Part shown: positions 9,244-16,951 of the stretch, piece after piece
How the letters are laid out: every line of letters starts with the position of its first letter
Position numbering within the stretch: the stretch's first letter is position 1
Assembly: GCA_030613915.1 (NCBI GenBank)
Contig: JAUWKY010000003.1
Span: forward strand, 1 to 19,297
DNA length: 19,297 nucleotides
From: Syntrophobacterales bacterium
GTDB taxonomy: Bacteria; Desulfobacterota; Syntrophobacteria; BM002
Reading direction: 5' to 3'
Notes under the pieces: model-generated
Seen by the model: the letters and a program-made list of their open reading frames with translations, nothing else
Databases searched by the model: none
What the model was told of the DNA's origin: nothing
Position numbers and translations under genes: made by a program

Positions 9244-12200
9244 ATGTGCGCTGAAAAAGCCGGTTCAGGAAACGGTGTAGTAGGCTCGGTATTGGTGGCG
9301 GGCGGCGGCATCGCCGGGATTCAGGCAGCTTTGGATCTGGCAAATTCCGGCTATTACGTCCACTTGGTGGAAAAGTCGCCGGCCATCGGTGGGGTTATGG
9401 CGCAGTTGGATAAGACCTTCCCCACCAACGACTGCTCCATGTGTATCATATCCCCTAAATTGGTGGAATGTGGGCAGCATCCCAATATTAACCTGCTTAC
9501 CTGTGCTGCCTTAGAAAACGTCGCCGGTGCCCAGGGCCGTTTGCAGGCAACGATCCGCCAGAAGCCGCGATACATCAGCTTGGACAAGTGCACCGGCTGT
9601 GGTGATTGCGCTGAGGTTTGCCCGGTTTCAATGCCCAGCGAGTTCGACCAGGGTATTGGCCCCAGAAAGGCCACCTACAAACCTTACCCCCAGGCCATTC
9701 CAGGGGAATATGTGATCGACAAGCGCGACCGATCCCCCTGCACCCAGGCGTGTCCCAATCATGTCAACGCCCACGCATATATAGCGCTCATTGCCCAGGG
9801 CAAGTACCGGGAAGCCATGGAGGTTATTCTCAGGACCCTGCCCTTTCCTGGAGTTATCGGTCGCATCTGCCCCCATCCCTGTGAGACCGCCTGCCGGCGG
9901 GGCGAAGTTGATGAGCCGCTCTCCATCTGTGCCCTGAAGCGTTTCGTGGCTGATCAGGTGGATATTGAAGAGTTACCCATACCCGAGATTGAAAAGCGGG
10001 AAGAGAAGGTGGCTATCATTGGTTCCGGTCCGGCGGGACTGACTGCCGCCCACTTTCTTGCTCTGGAGGGGTATCAGGTGACCGTATTCGAATCCCGGTC
10101 AGCGGCCGGTGGTATGTTGCGGGTGGGCATCCCGGACTACAGACTGCCTCCCGAGGTGCTGGACCAGGAGATCCGGGCCATCACCCGACTGGGGGTTGAA
10201 ATAAAACTCAATACTGCTCTTGGCCGGGATGTAAGCATTGATGGGCTTTTATCAGAGGGCTACAAAACGGTCTACCTCGCTATCGGCGCCCATAATAATT
10301 TGCAGCTGAACATCCCAGGGGAGGACGGTGAAGGAGTCATCCCAGGCGTTGGGTTTCTCCGCCAGGTCAATCTGGGCGGAGTGACCGGATTGGAGGGAAG
10401 GGCGGTGATCGTCGGTGGCGGTGATGTGGCCATTGATGCGGCCCGTGCCGCTTTGCGTTTGGGAGCTGAGAAGGTCACCATTCTGTATCGACGCACCCGG
10501 GCTGAAATGCCTGCCCGGGAAAACGAGGTGGAAGATGCCCTGGCCGAAGGCATAGAAATCGAGTACCTCTCCGCACCCCAGCAGATCCTCACCAAAGACA
10601 ATAAGGTGGTTGGGATTGTTTGCCTTAGAATGGAGCTGGGGGAGCCGGATTCCTCCGGCAGACGTCGGCCGGTACCGGTACCTGACAGCGAGTTCATCGT
10701 CGAGACCGAATGGGTGGTGCCCGCCATCGGTCAAACCCCAGATTCCGACTTTCTGGCTGAAACTTCAGGGGTGGAACTGAGCCGGTGGGGAACCATTGAG
10801 GCTGATCCGGTGACCTTTGCCACCAATGTGGAGGGTGTCTTTGCTGGCGGCGATGCCCACACCGGTCCCTGGGTGGCCATCGGCGCGGTGGCCGCAGGCC
10901 GGGAAGCGGCCATTTCCATCTCACGTTATCTGCGGGGCGAAGACCTTCTTGCCGGTCGGGAGCCTATTGAGTTCCCGCAGGAAAATTTCGTGCCGATTCC
11001 CGAAGACATTGAGGAGAGGCCCCGGGCTGAAATGCCCATGTTGGCTATGGCTGCAAGGCGGACAGGTTTTGCCGAAGTGGAGCCGGGACTCACCGAAGAG
11101 CAGGCCAGGGCCGAGGCAGAAAAGTGCCTCAACTGCGCGTCCTGCTGTGAGTGCTTAGAGTGCGTGGCCGCCTGTCAGGCCCAAGCTGTGGAACACAGCA
11201 TGCAGGAGCAGGAAATCACTTTGGAGGTGGGCTCGGTGATTCTAGCGCCCGGGGCGGAAACCTTCGACCCTTCCGTGATAGATACCTATCTCTACGGCCA
11301 CCAGCCAAATGTGGTTACCAGCCTGGAATTCGAGCGGATTCTCAGTGCTTCTGGTCCCTATCAGGGCCATCTGCTGCGGCCATCCGACCATAAAGAACCC
11401 AAGAAGATTGCCTGGATCCAATGCGTGGGGTCCCGCAATGTGCATGATTGCGACAACGGTTACTGCTCTGCAGTCTGCTGCATGTACGCCATAAAAGAGG
11501 CAATTGTTGCCAAAGAACACCTGGCTGAGCCATTGGATGCGGCGATTTTTTTCATGGATATGCGCACTTACGGGAAGGATTTTGAAAGATATTACGATCG
11601 CGCTCGAGAGGAGCACGGGGTTCGTTTTATCCGCTCTCGTATACATGCCATTGATCCGGCTGCTGACGGCAACTTGATGATCAAGTTTGTCGCGGAAGAC
11701 GGTGAGAGGCAAGAAGAAGAATTCGACATGGTGGTTCTGTCGGTGGGCTTACAGCCCTCCAATGACGGCGTGGAGTTGGCAGAGCGTCTCGGGGTTGAGC
11801 TGAACCACTACCGCTTTGCCGAGACCACCAGTTTCGAGCCCGTGAAGACCTCTCGAGAGGGCATTTACGTGTGTGGCGTTTTTAGGGATTGTAAGGACAT
11901 TCCCATCTCGGTAATGGAGGCAAGTGCGGCTGCGGCCGCGGCTGCCACCCCACTGGCGGAAAGCCGCTTCACCCTAACCACGACAAAAGAGCTTCCGCCC
12001 GAACGCTCCGTGGAAGGAGATGAACCCCGGGTAGGGGTTTTTGTTTGTAACTGTGGGATTAACATTGGCGGGGTGGCGGATGTGCCGGCGGTGGCCGCAT
12101 ATGCCAAATCACTGCCTCAGGTAGTGTATGTGGCCGAAAACCTTTTCACCTGTTCGCAGGATACCCAAGAGAAAATTCGCGAGACGGTCAAGGAACACAA

Positions 12201-13692
12201 TATCAATCGGGTGGTGGTGGCCGCCTGCTCGCCCCGCACCCACGAACCCCTCTTCCAAGAGACCATCCGTGAAGTAGGGCTGAACGCCTATCTCTTTGAA
12301 ATGGCAAACATTCGCGACCAAAACACCTGGGTGCATCAAAGCAGCCCCGAAGCTGCTACGGAAAAGGCCAAAGACCTGGTGCGGATGGCAGTTGCCAGGG
12401 CATCATTACTTGAACCATTGCAGCCGGTTACCCTTGGCCTCACCAAGACGGCGCTGGTGGTGGGTGGCGGCGTAGCTGGCATGGTGGCTGCCCTGACCTT
12501 GGCAGACCAGGGTTTTCCAGTGCACCTGGTGGAAATGACAGATAAACTGGGGGGCAATGCCCTGAAATTGCGGGTAACCTGGAAAGGCGAAGATGTTAGT
12601 GCCTATCTCAATCAGTTGGTGAATCGAGTCTTAGAACATAAAAACATTGATATCCACCTTAACATCAAAGTCGCTGGAAACAGTGGGTTTGTGGGGAACT
12701 TTGAAACCATTGTGGAAAAGGTGGACGAGCCTGGGCAAAGGAGCACTATACAACATGGTGTCACCATTGTCGCTACTGGTGGTAAAGGGCTGGAGCCCAC
12801 AGAATACCTTTATGGAGAAGATGAGCGGGTACTCACCCAGTTGGAGCTGGATGGACGGTTAAAAGACAATGGTGTGGCCCCAAAGGAGGTTGGTACGGCG
12901 GTCTTTATTCAATGTGTGGGGTCGCGGGAGCCGGATCGTCCCTATTGTAGCAAAGTTTGTTGCACCCACTCTGTGGAGAGCGCCATTAAGCTAAAAGAGC
13001 TTAAGCCCGAGATGGATGTCTACATCCTCTATCGAGACATGCGCACCTATGGCTTCAGGGAGGATCTTTTCAAAGAGGCCCGTGAGAAAGGGGTTCTCTT
13101 TCTGCGCTATACTCTGGACAAAAAGCCTCAGGTGAACAACGGCAACGGCCAATTGAAAGTTCAAGTGCACGATGCCATTTTGGCGCGCGAAGTCCTCATT
13201 CCCACGGATTTGTTGGTTTTGGCGGCTGCCATCCTGCCCAATGAGGCGAAAGAGGTTGCCAAGAACTTTAAAGTCTCGCAGAATAGCGACGGCTTTTTTA
13301 TGGAGGCTCACGCCAAACTGAGGCCGGTGGACCTTGGCAGTGACGGCCTCTTCCTATGCGGTCTGGCCCATTACCCCAAACCCATTGATGAGGCCATCAC
13401 CCAGGCCCAGGCAGCCGCAGCCAGGGCGGCCACAGTTCTGGCCAAAGACGTGATTACCCTGGAGGCGGTGAAGGCGGTGGTGGAGCCGGATCTTTGCGCC
13501 GTTTGTCTCACCTGCGTGCGCACCTGTCCATATGAGGTGCCGTATATCGGCGAGGAAGGAGCTGCGGTGATTGACCCGGCTGGATGCCGTGGTTGCGGTG
13601 CCTGTGTGGCGGAGTGTCCGGGCAAGGCCATCAGCTTGCAGCATTTCACCGACAGGCAGTTGATCGCTAAGTGCGATGCTTTGCTGTTGTGA
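9244..13692 (+). CDS. hdrA: HdrA-type flavoprotein with GltD/NfnB insertion and duplicated HdrA module
   Basis: This is a 1482-aa soluble FAD/Fe-S protein of the HdrA family, the subunits in which flavin-based electron bifurcation takes place. Module 1 has FAD motif GGGIAG (residues 20-25), TFPTNDCSMC (58-67) and the first ferredoxin half-site CTGCGDCAEVCP (116-127). There a GltD/NfnB-like module is inserted (about 160-590), with its Cys-rich N terminus, FAD motif GSGPAG (260-265), nucleotide motif GGGDVAIDAAR (near 391) and GGDAHTGP. The second half-site then follows (CLNCASCCECLECVAAC from 628), and CVGSR at 727. Module 2 starts with VCNCGINIGG (Cys935, Cys937), has FAD motif GGGVAG (1074-1079), CVGSR (1224) and a C-terminal 2[4Fe-4S] ferredoxin (from 1419 and 1448). 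ATG follows AGGAG. mvhD follows; HdrB and HdrC are absent. The role as an NAD(P)H- and ferredoxin-linked partner of MetFV is inferred. Confidence 0.92.
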   Translation: MCAEKAGSGNGVVGSVLVAGGGIAGIQAALDLANSGYYVHLVEKSPAIGGVMAQLDKTFPTNDCSMCIISPKLVECGQHPNINLLTCAALENVAGAQGRLQATIRQKPRYISLDKCTGCGDCAEVCPVSMPSEFDQGIGPRKATYKPYPQAIPGEYVIDKRDRSPCTQACPNHVNAHAYIALIAQGKYREAMEVILRTLPFPGVIGRICPHPCETACRRGEVDEPLSICALKRFVADQVDIEELPIPEIEKREEKVAIIGSGPAGLTAAHFLALEGYQVTVFESRSAAGGMLRVGIPDYRLPPEVLDQEIRAITRLGVEIKLNTALGRDVSIDGLLSEGYKTVYLAIGAHNNLQLNIPGEDGEGVIPGVGFLRQVNLGGVTGLEGRAVIVGGGDVAIDAARAALRLGAEKVTILYRRTRAEMPARENEVEDALAEGIEIEYLSAPQQILTKDNKVVGIVCLRMELGEPDSSGRRRPVPVPDSEFIVETEWVVPAIGQTPDSDFLAETSGVELSRWGTIEADPVTFATNVEGVFAGGDAHTGPWVAIGAVAAGREAAISISRYLRGEDLLAGREPIEFPQENFVPIPEDIEERPRAEMPMLAMAARRTGFAEVEPGLTEEQARAEAEKCLNCASCCECLECVAACQAQAVEHSMQEQEITLEVGSVILAPGAETFDPSVIDTYLYGHQPNVVTSLEFERILSASGPYQGHLLRPSDHKEPKKIAWIQCVGSRNVHDCDNGYCSAVCCMYAIKEAIVAKEHLAEPLDAAIFFMDMRTYGKDFERYYDRAREEHGVRFIRSRIHAIDPAADGNLMIKFVAEDGERQEEEFDMVVLSVGLQPSNDGVELAERLGVELNHYRFAETTSFEPVKTSREGIYVCGVFRDCKDIPISVMEASAAAAAAATPLAESRFTLTTTKELPPERSVEGDEPRVGVFVCNCGINIGGVADVPAVAAYAKSLPQVVYVAENLFTCSQDTQEKIRETVKEHNINRVVVAACSPRTHEPLFQETIREVGLNAYLFEMANIRDQNTWVHQSSPEAATEKAKDLVRMAVARASLLEPLQPVTLGLTKTALVVGGGVAGMVAALTLADQGFPVHLVEMTDKLGGNALKLRVTWKGEDVSAYLNQLVNRVLEHKNIDIHLNIKVAGNSGFVGNFETIVEKVDEPGQRSTIQHGVTIVATGGKGLEPTEYLYGEDERVLTQLELDGRLKDNGVAPKEVGTAVFIQCVGSREPDRPYCSKVCCTHSVESAIKLKELKPEMDVYILYRDMRTYGFREDLFKEAREKGVLFLRYTLDKKPQVNNGNGQLKVQVHDAILAREVLIPTDLLVLAAAILPNEAKEVAKNFKVSQNSDGFFMEAHAKLRPVDLGSDGLFLCGLAHYPKPIDEAITQAQAAAARAATVLAKDVITLEAVKAVVEPDLCAVCLTCVRTCPYEVPYIGEEGAAVIDPAGCRGCGACVAECPGKAISLQHFTDRQLIAKCDALLL

Positions 13693-13708
13693 GTTGAACA
13701 GGAGTAAT

Positions 13709-13822
13709 ATGCTATTCTTTTCAGCTTTCACCTGGTGGTGGTACAAAAATAAATTGAGAAATCCTTTGGGAGGTTTGATGAAGACGAGATTTGCAGCGGG
13801 AGAACGAAATGGAAAATTTTGA
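13709..13822 (+). CDS. Possible 37-aa small ORF between hdrA and mvhD
   Basis: An ATG at 13709 has CAGGAG five bases upstream, as good a ribosome site as the neighbours have. It opens a 37-codon frame rich in aromatics (FTWWWYKNK) that ends at a TGA overlapping the mvhD start by 14 bases in another frame. It could be a leader peptide that couples translation into mvhD, or a chance ORF in the 116-bp gap. I recognise no family, and there is no independent coding evidence. Confidence 0.2.
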   Translation: MLFFSAFTWWWYKNKLRNPLGGLMKTRFAAGERNGKF

Positions 13823-14246
13823 GCCGCAAATTCTGGCATTCTGTTGCATGTATTGAGCATACTCGGCCGCGGACCTGGCAGGTTCCATGCGATTGAGCTA
13901 TCCGAGTAATGTTAAGGTCATCAACGTGCCCTGCACTGGTAGAGTGGATATCCTGCACCTGCTCAAAGCTATAGAAGATGGTGCCGACGGTGTCTATGTG
14001 GCCGGCTGCTTGGAAGGAGACTGCCACTATCTCACTGGTAACTTGAAAGCCAAAAAGCGGGTAGCCTATGTCAAGAAAGTGCTTGAGGATATTGGGATGG
14101 AACCAGAGCGAGTGGAGATGTACAACCTCAGCGCTGCCCAAGGCACACGGTTTGCCGAGATTGCTCGGGAATTCACCGAGCGCATTCTGGACCTGGGCCC
14201 AAGCCCAGTGGGGTCAGAGGCCAAATCCGGAGGCGAGGCTGCTTGA
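13809..14246 (+). CDS. mvhD: MvhD-type iron-sulfur subunit, selenoprotein (Sec16)
   Basis: MvhD is the small [2Fe-2S] protein that carries electrons between HdrA and a partner such as hydrogenase, formate dehydrogenase or, in acetogens, MetFV. The 145-aa product begins MENFEPQILAFCCMY, then an in-frame TGA (13854-13856), then AYSAADLAGSMR. In other MvhD proteins this position is the last Cys of FCCNWC-x-Y-x-GADLAG, so the TGA reads as selenocysteine in a CxxU motif (Cys13, Sec16). Further conserved cysteines are Cys42 (PCTGR), Cys67 and Cys72 (GCLEGDC), likely cluster ligands. ATG 13809 follows a weak GGGAGA. Without Sec decoding the gene would appear to start at the internal ATG 13887 and lose its N-terminal cluster motif. 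It lies between hdrA and metV. Confidence 0.9.
13854..13891 (+). promoter_or_regulatory. Predicted bacterial SECIS in mvhD
   Basis: Immediately after the UGA the mRNA can fold GGACCU (13871-13876), loop GGC, AGGUUCC (13880-13886) with one bulged U, supported by CGC/GCG below (13868-13870, 13889-13891). The loop begins 21 nt after the UGA and its first two bases are G. Spacing, bulged U and loop G all fit bacterial SECIS rules. Confidence 0.65.
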
Positions 14247-14369
14247 GTGGTTTGTTGACTGTAGCAAAAGTGCATCTTCTTCCGAGAGGGTATGAGATTT
14301 TTCAGCATATAGCATAATCCACGCTGAGGGTCACCATCTGATGGTGGTGGCGGCAAGGAGGGACAACCG

Positions 14370-15044
14370 ATGGTTGTGGGCGAAAGTAAGCCGATTGAAG
14401 AAATTTTGAGCATGGTGGCAGATTTCAACAAGATCCTGCTCACCGGTTGCAAAGGCTGTGTCACCGTCTGTAATGCGGGAGGACAAAAAGAGGTGGGCAT
14501 CCTGGCCTCGGCCCTGAAAATTGCGCGAAAGAAGGAGGGACGGGAGATTGAGATCGATGAGATCACCCTGGAGCGCCAGTGTGACCCGGAATACATTGAC
14601 CAGTTGGAGGATCCCATAGCCAAAAACGGTTATGATGCGGTGGTGTCCATGGCCTGCAGTGTGGGCCCCCAGTATATCGCCAAGCACTATGAGGACATGC
14701 TGGTGTTTCCGGCGCTTAATACAACTTTTATTGGCGGCTCCCTGGAGCACGGAGTGTGGGCCGAGTTTTGCCAGGCCTGCGGGGCCTGTGGTATTCACAA
14801 CTTTGGTGCTCTATGCCCGATTGCCCGCTGTGCCAAGAGCCTGTTGAACGGACCCTGCGGCGGTTCTGCCGGAGGAAAATGTGAGATCAGCCAAGAGACC
14901 GACTGTGTCTGGCATCTCATCTACGAGCGCATGAGTCGCCTGGGGCAATTGGACAAAATGGCCAATGTAGTCATGTTCAAAGACTGGACTAGCAGCCGCG
15001 ACGGCGGACCTCGCAAGATCGTCAGGGAGGATTTAAAGCAATGA
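14370..15044 (+). CDS. metV: MetV, zinc/Fe-S partner of methylene-THF reductase
   Basis: MetV-type proteins (methylene-THF reductase C-terminal-like) pair with MetF in acetogens and other Wood-Ljungdahl organisms. They are needed for its activity and link it to the HdrA/MvhD electron chain. The 224-aa product has a Cys-rich N terminus (GCKGCVTVC, Cys27, Cys30, Cys34), the conserved MACSVGPQ segment, and a C-terminal cluster of cysteines (CQACGACG, ALCPIARCAKSLLNGPCGG, GKCE) able to bind metal or Fe-S. The start follows AAGGAGGG at good spacing. It overlaps metF by four bases (ATGA), so the two are translationally coupled. A 123-bp gap separates it from mvhD, with a small CACCAT/ATGGTG hairpin at 14332-14346. 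Confidence 0.92.
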   Translation: MVVGESKPIEEILSMVADFNKILLTGCKGCVTVCNAGGQKEVGILASALKIARKKEGREIEIDEITLERQCDPEYIDQLEDPIAKNGYDAVVSMACSVGPQYIAKHYEDMLVFPALNTTFIGGSLEHGVWAEFCQACGACGIHNFGALCPIARCAKSLLNGPCGGSAGGKCEISQETDCVWHLIYERMSRLGQLDKMANVVMFKDWTSSRDGGPRKIVREDLKQ

Positions 15045-15967
15045 AAGCTGGAAGCAACTTGGAAAAGGTCTTTGCCGCAGGGCACCTTGCGGTCACCGGT
15101 GAGTTGGGGCCGCCCCGTGGTGCGGATACGGGGCATATTCACGAGAAGGGTAAGTATCTCATAGGCATGGTAGACTCGGTAAACGTCACCGACAATCAGA
15201 CTGCGGTGGTGCGGATGGCCAGCATGGCAGTCTGCCGCCTGCTGTTGGATATGGGGATCGAGCCCAACTTGCAGATGGTCTGCCGGGATCGCAACCGGCT
15301 GGCCATCCAGGCTGATTTGTTAGGGGCTTCAGGTCTGGGCATCAAGAATGTGCTTTGCCTGTCTGGCGACCACCAGAAGTTCGGTGATCACCCCCAGGCC
15401 AAGAATGTCTTTGACATCGACTCCATGCAGCTTATTGCCACCGTGAAGAAAATGAGGGATGAGGGCAAACTCATCAATGACCACGAGTGTGAAGGGGTTC
15501 CCCCGTACTTTATTGGTGCAGCGGTAAATCCCTTCGCCGATCCCTTTGATTTCAGGGTGACCCGTCTCGCCAAGAAAATTGAAGCTGGGGTGGATTTCAT
15601 CCAGACTCAGTGTATCTACAATATGGAGAAATTTCGCACCTATATGCAGCAGGCCTACGACCAGGGGCTCACCGAGAAATGCTACATTATGGCTGGGATT
15701 ACCCCGCTGAAATCGGTGGGTATGGCGCGCTATATGCAGAAATTCGTGCCCGGCTTGGAGGTGACTGAAGACCACATCGAGCGGTTAAAGGGAGTGGATA
15801 AGAAGAAACAAGGTGATGAAGGCATCAAAATCGCCATCGAGCAGATGCAGGAAGTCAAGGAGATGAAAGGCATTGCCGGTATTCACGTCATGGCAATTGA
15901 GTGGGAAGAGCGGGTAGAAGAGCTTGTTACCGGCGCCGGTCTGCTGCCTCGCCCTCAGGTAGCATAG
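15041..15967 (+). CDS. metF: Methylenetetrahydrofolate reductase
   Basis: MetF is a flavoprotein that interconverts 5,10-methylene-THF and 5-methyl-THF, the last redox step of the methyl branch before the corrinoid protein and CODH/ACS. The 308-aa product is colinear with the family: an N-terminal strand with the catalytic Glu (TGELGPPRGAD), DSVNVTDN, the NLQMVCRDRNR segment, LCLSGDH, the AAVNPF strand, and the C-terminal DFIQTQCIYN and GITPLKS segments. The start overlaps the metV stop by four bases and has GGGAGG upstream. Clustering with HdrA and MvhD suggests that its flavin exchanges electrons with that complex rather than directly with NADH; this is inferred from Moorella-type MetFV-Hdr-MvhD clusters. 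Confidence 0.95.
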   Translation: MKAGSNLEKVFAAGHLAVTGELGPPRGADTGHIHEKGKYLIGMVDSVNVTDNQTAVVRMASMAVCRLLLDMGIEPNLQMVCRDRNRLAIQADLLGASGLGIKNVLCLSGDHQKFGDHPQAKNVFDIDSMQLIATVKKMRDEGKLINDHECEGVPPYFIGAAVNPFADPFDFRVTRLAKKIEAGVDFIQTQCIYNMEKFRTYMQQAYDQGLTEKCYIMAGITPLKSVGMARYMQKFVPGLEVTEDHIERLKGVDKKKQGDEGIKIAIEQMQEVKEMKGIAGIHVMAIEWEERVEELVTGAGLLPRPQVA

Positions 15968-16242
15968 AAGACCAGAAATCTAACCAAGTGTCTGGCAATA
16001 GACGCTGCAAACACGTCTGCGAGCGTAGTATTTGCCCATGGGCCTCGCGTGAGCTCACTTAGTCTTGAACCCATTTGGTACCGGGCGGCGACAATGGTAG
16101 CAGCAGAGATATAAAAAAGGTCAGGCAATAGTATCAGCATATGAATAGCAAACATTTACCCCTACAGCAGTTGAAAAAGATCTTTACACTTCGGCCTTTT
16201 TGTTTTTTAATGTAAGAACCTTGTGAAAGTGGGGGGAATCAC
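15968..16242. other. 275-bp spacer between metF and tmcC-like gene
   Basis: No gene is visible. Contents: a stem-loop ACGCTGCA/TGC(G)AGCGT at 16002-16026 without a T tract, two perfect 10-bp palindromes (GCCCATGGGC at 16034-16043 and GTGAGCTCAC at 16049-16058), and the predicted promoter at 16183-16211. Confidence 0.5.
16183..16211 (+). promoter_or_regulatory. Predicted promoter of the tmcCBA-like operon
   Basis: TTTACA, 17 bases, TTTAAT, located 31 bases before the ATG, which has GGGGGGA upstream. The match is the same hexamer pair as in front of dnaN. The distance and the two palindromes upstream suggest regulated expression. Confidence 0.4.
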
Positions 16243-16902
16243 ATGAACCTAGTAACTTTATATGAATTGCTCCGTGGACCCCTGCTCTGGCTGGCATTCG
16301 GGGTTTTTTTCGGCGGGATGGTGCTAAGGGTTATTCTTTTTTACCGGTTGAGCAAAAGAAAAGACGGGGTAATCTACCGCTTCTTCAGCTGGAAATGGCT
16401 CTGGCTCTCCATCTTTCGCTGGATTGTCCCGCTCAATGAGACGGCCAAGAAAAATCCCATTGTTACCTTGGTCGGTTTTGTCTTTCATATTTGTCTCATC
16501 GCGACTCCCATTTTCCTACTGGCGCACGGGGTTCTCTGGTACGAGTCCTGGGAGATCAGCTGGTGGTCCCTCTCTGAGCAAGTGGCCGACTACATGACCC
16601 TCATCGTCATCGGCTGCGGTCTCTTTTTCGCAATCCGCCGCATGGTCTTGCCCCACGTGCGCATCGTGACCACGGCTGCCGATTACTTATTGTTAGCGGT
16701 GACCCTGACTCCCTTTGTAACCGGCTACCTGGCTTATCACCAGTATTTTGATTACAATACCGTGCTCATTCTGCACATGTTTTTTGGGGAACTCATGTTG
16801 GTGGTTATTCCCTTTACCAAGTTGAGCCATTTTCTGATGTTTTTCTTTTCCAGGGCGATTACCGGGATGGAATTTGGCAGGCGGAGTGCTCCATCCTGGT
16901 GA
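16243..16902 (+). CDS. TmcC-like membrane heme b subunit (NarI/DsrM-type)
   Basis: This 219-aa integral membrane protein resembles the cytochrome b subunits of Tmc, Dsr and nitrate reductase complexes, which carry electrons between a cytoplasmic HdrD-like subunit and the periplasmic or quinone side. Five hydrophobic segments are visible, at about residues 12-34, 72-95, 115-133, 146-165 and 172-203. Histidines within or beside them (His82, His95, His166, His178, His196) are candidate heme b ligands. The loop FRWIVPLNETAKKNPIVT is typical of TmcC. It is followed 49 bp later by the HdrD-like gene and then a tetraheme cytochrome, the three-component core of a Tmc complex. Gene order is C-B-A, unlike the tmcABCD order I recall from Desulfovibrio. 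Confidence 0.82.
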   Translation: MNLVTLYELLRGPLLWLAFGVFFGGMVLRVILFYRLSKRKDGVIYRFFSWKWLWLSIFRWIVPLNETAKKNPIVTLVGFVFHICLIATPIFLLAHGVLWYESWEISWWSLSEQVADYMTLIVIGCGLFFAIRRMVLPHVRIVTTAADYLLLAVTLTPFVTGYLAYHQYFDYNTVLILHMFFGELMLVVIPFTKLSHFLMFFFSRAITGMEFGRRSAPSW

Positions 16903-16951
16903 TTCCAGGAACCGCTGCTGTTGCGAGAACTTGTTATCTGAGGAGGAGCAA

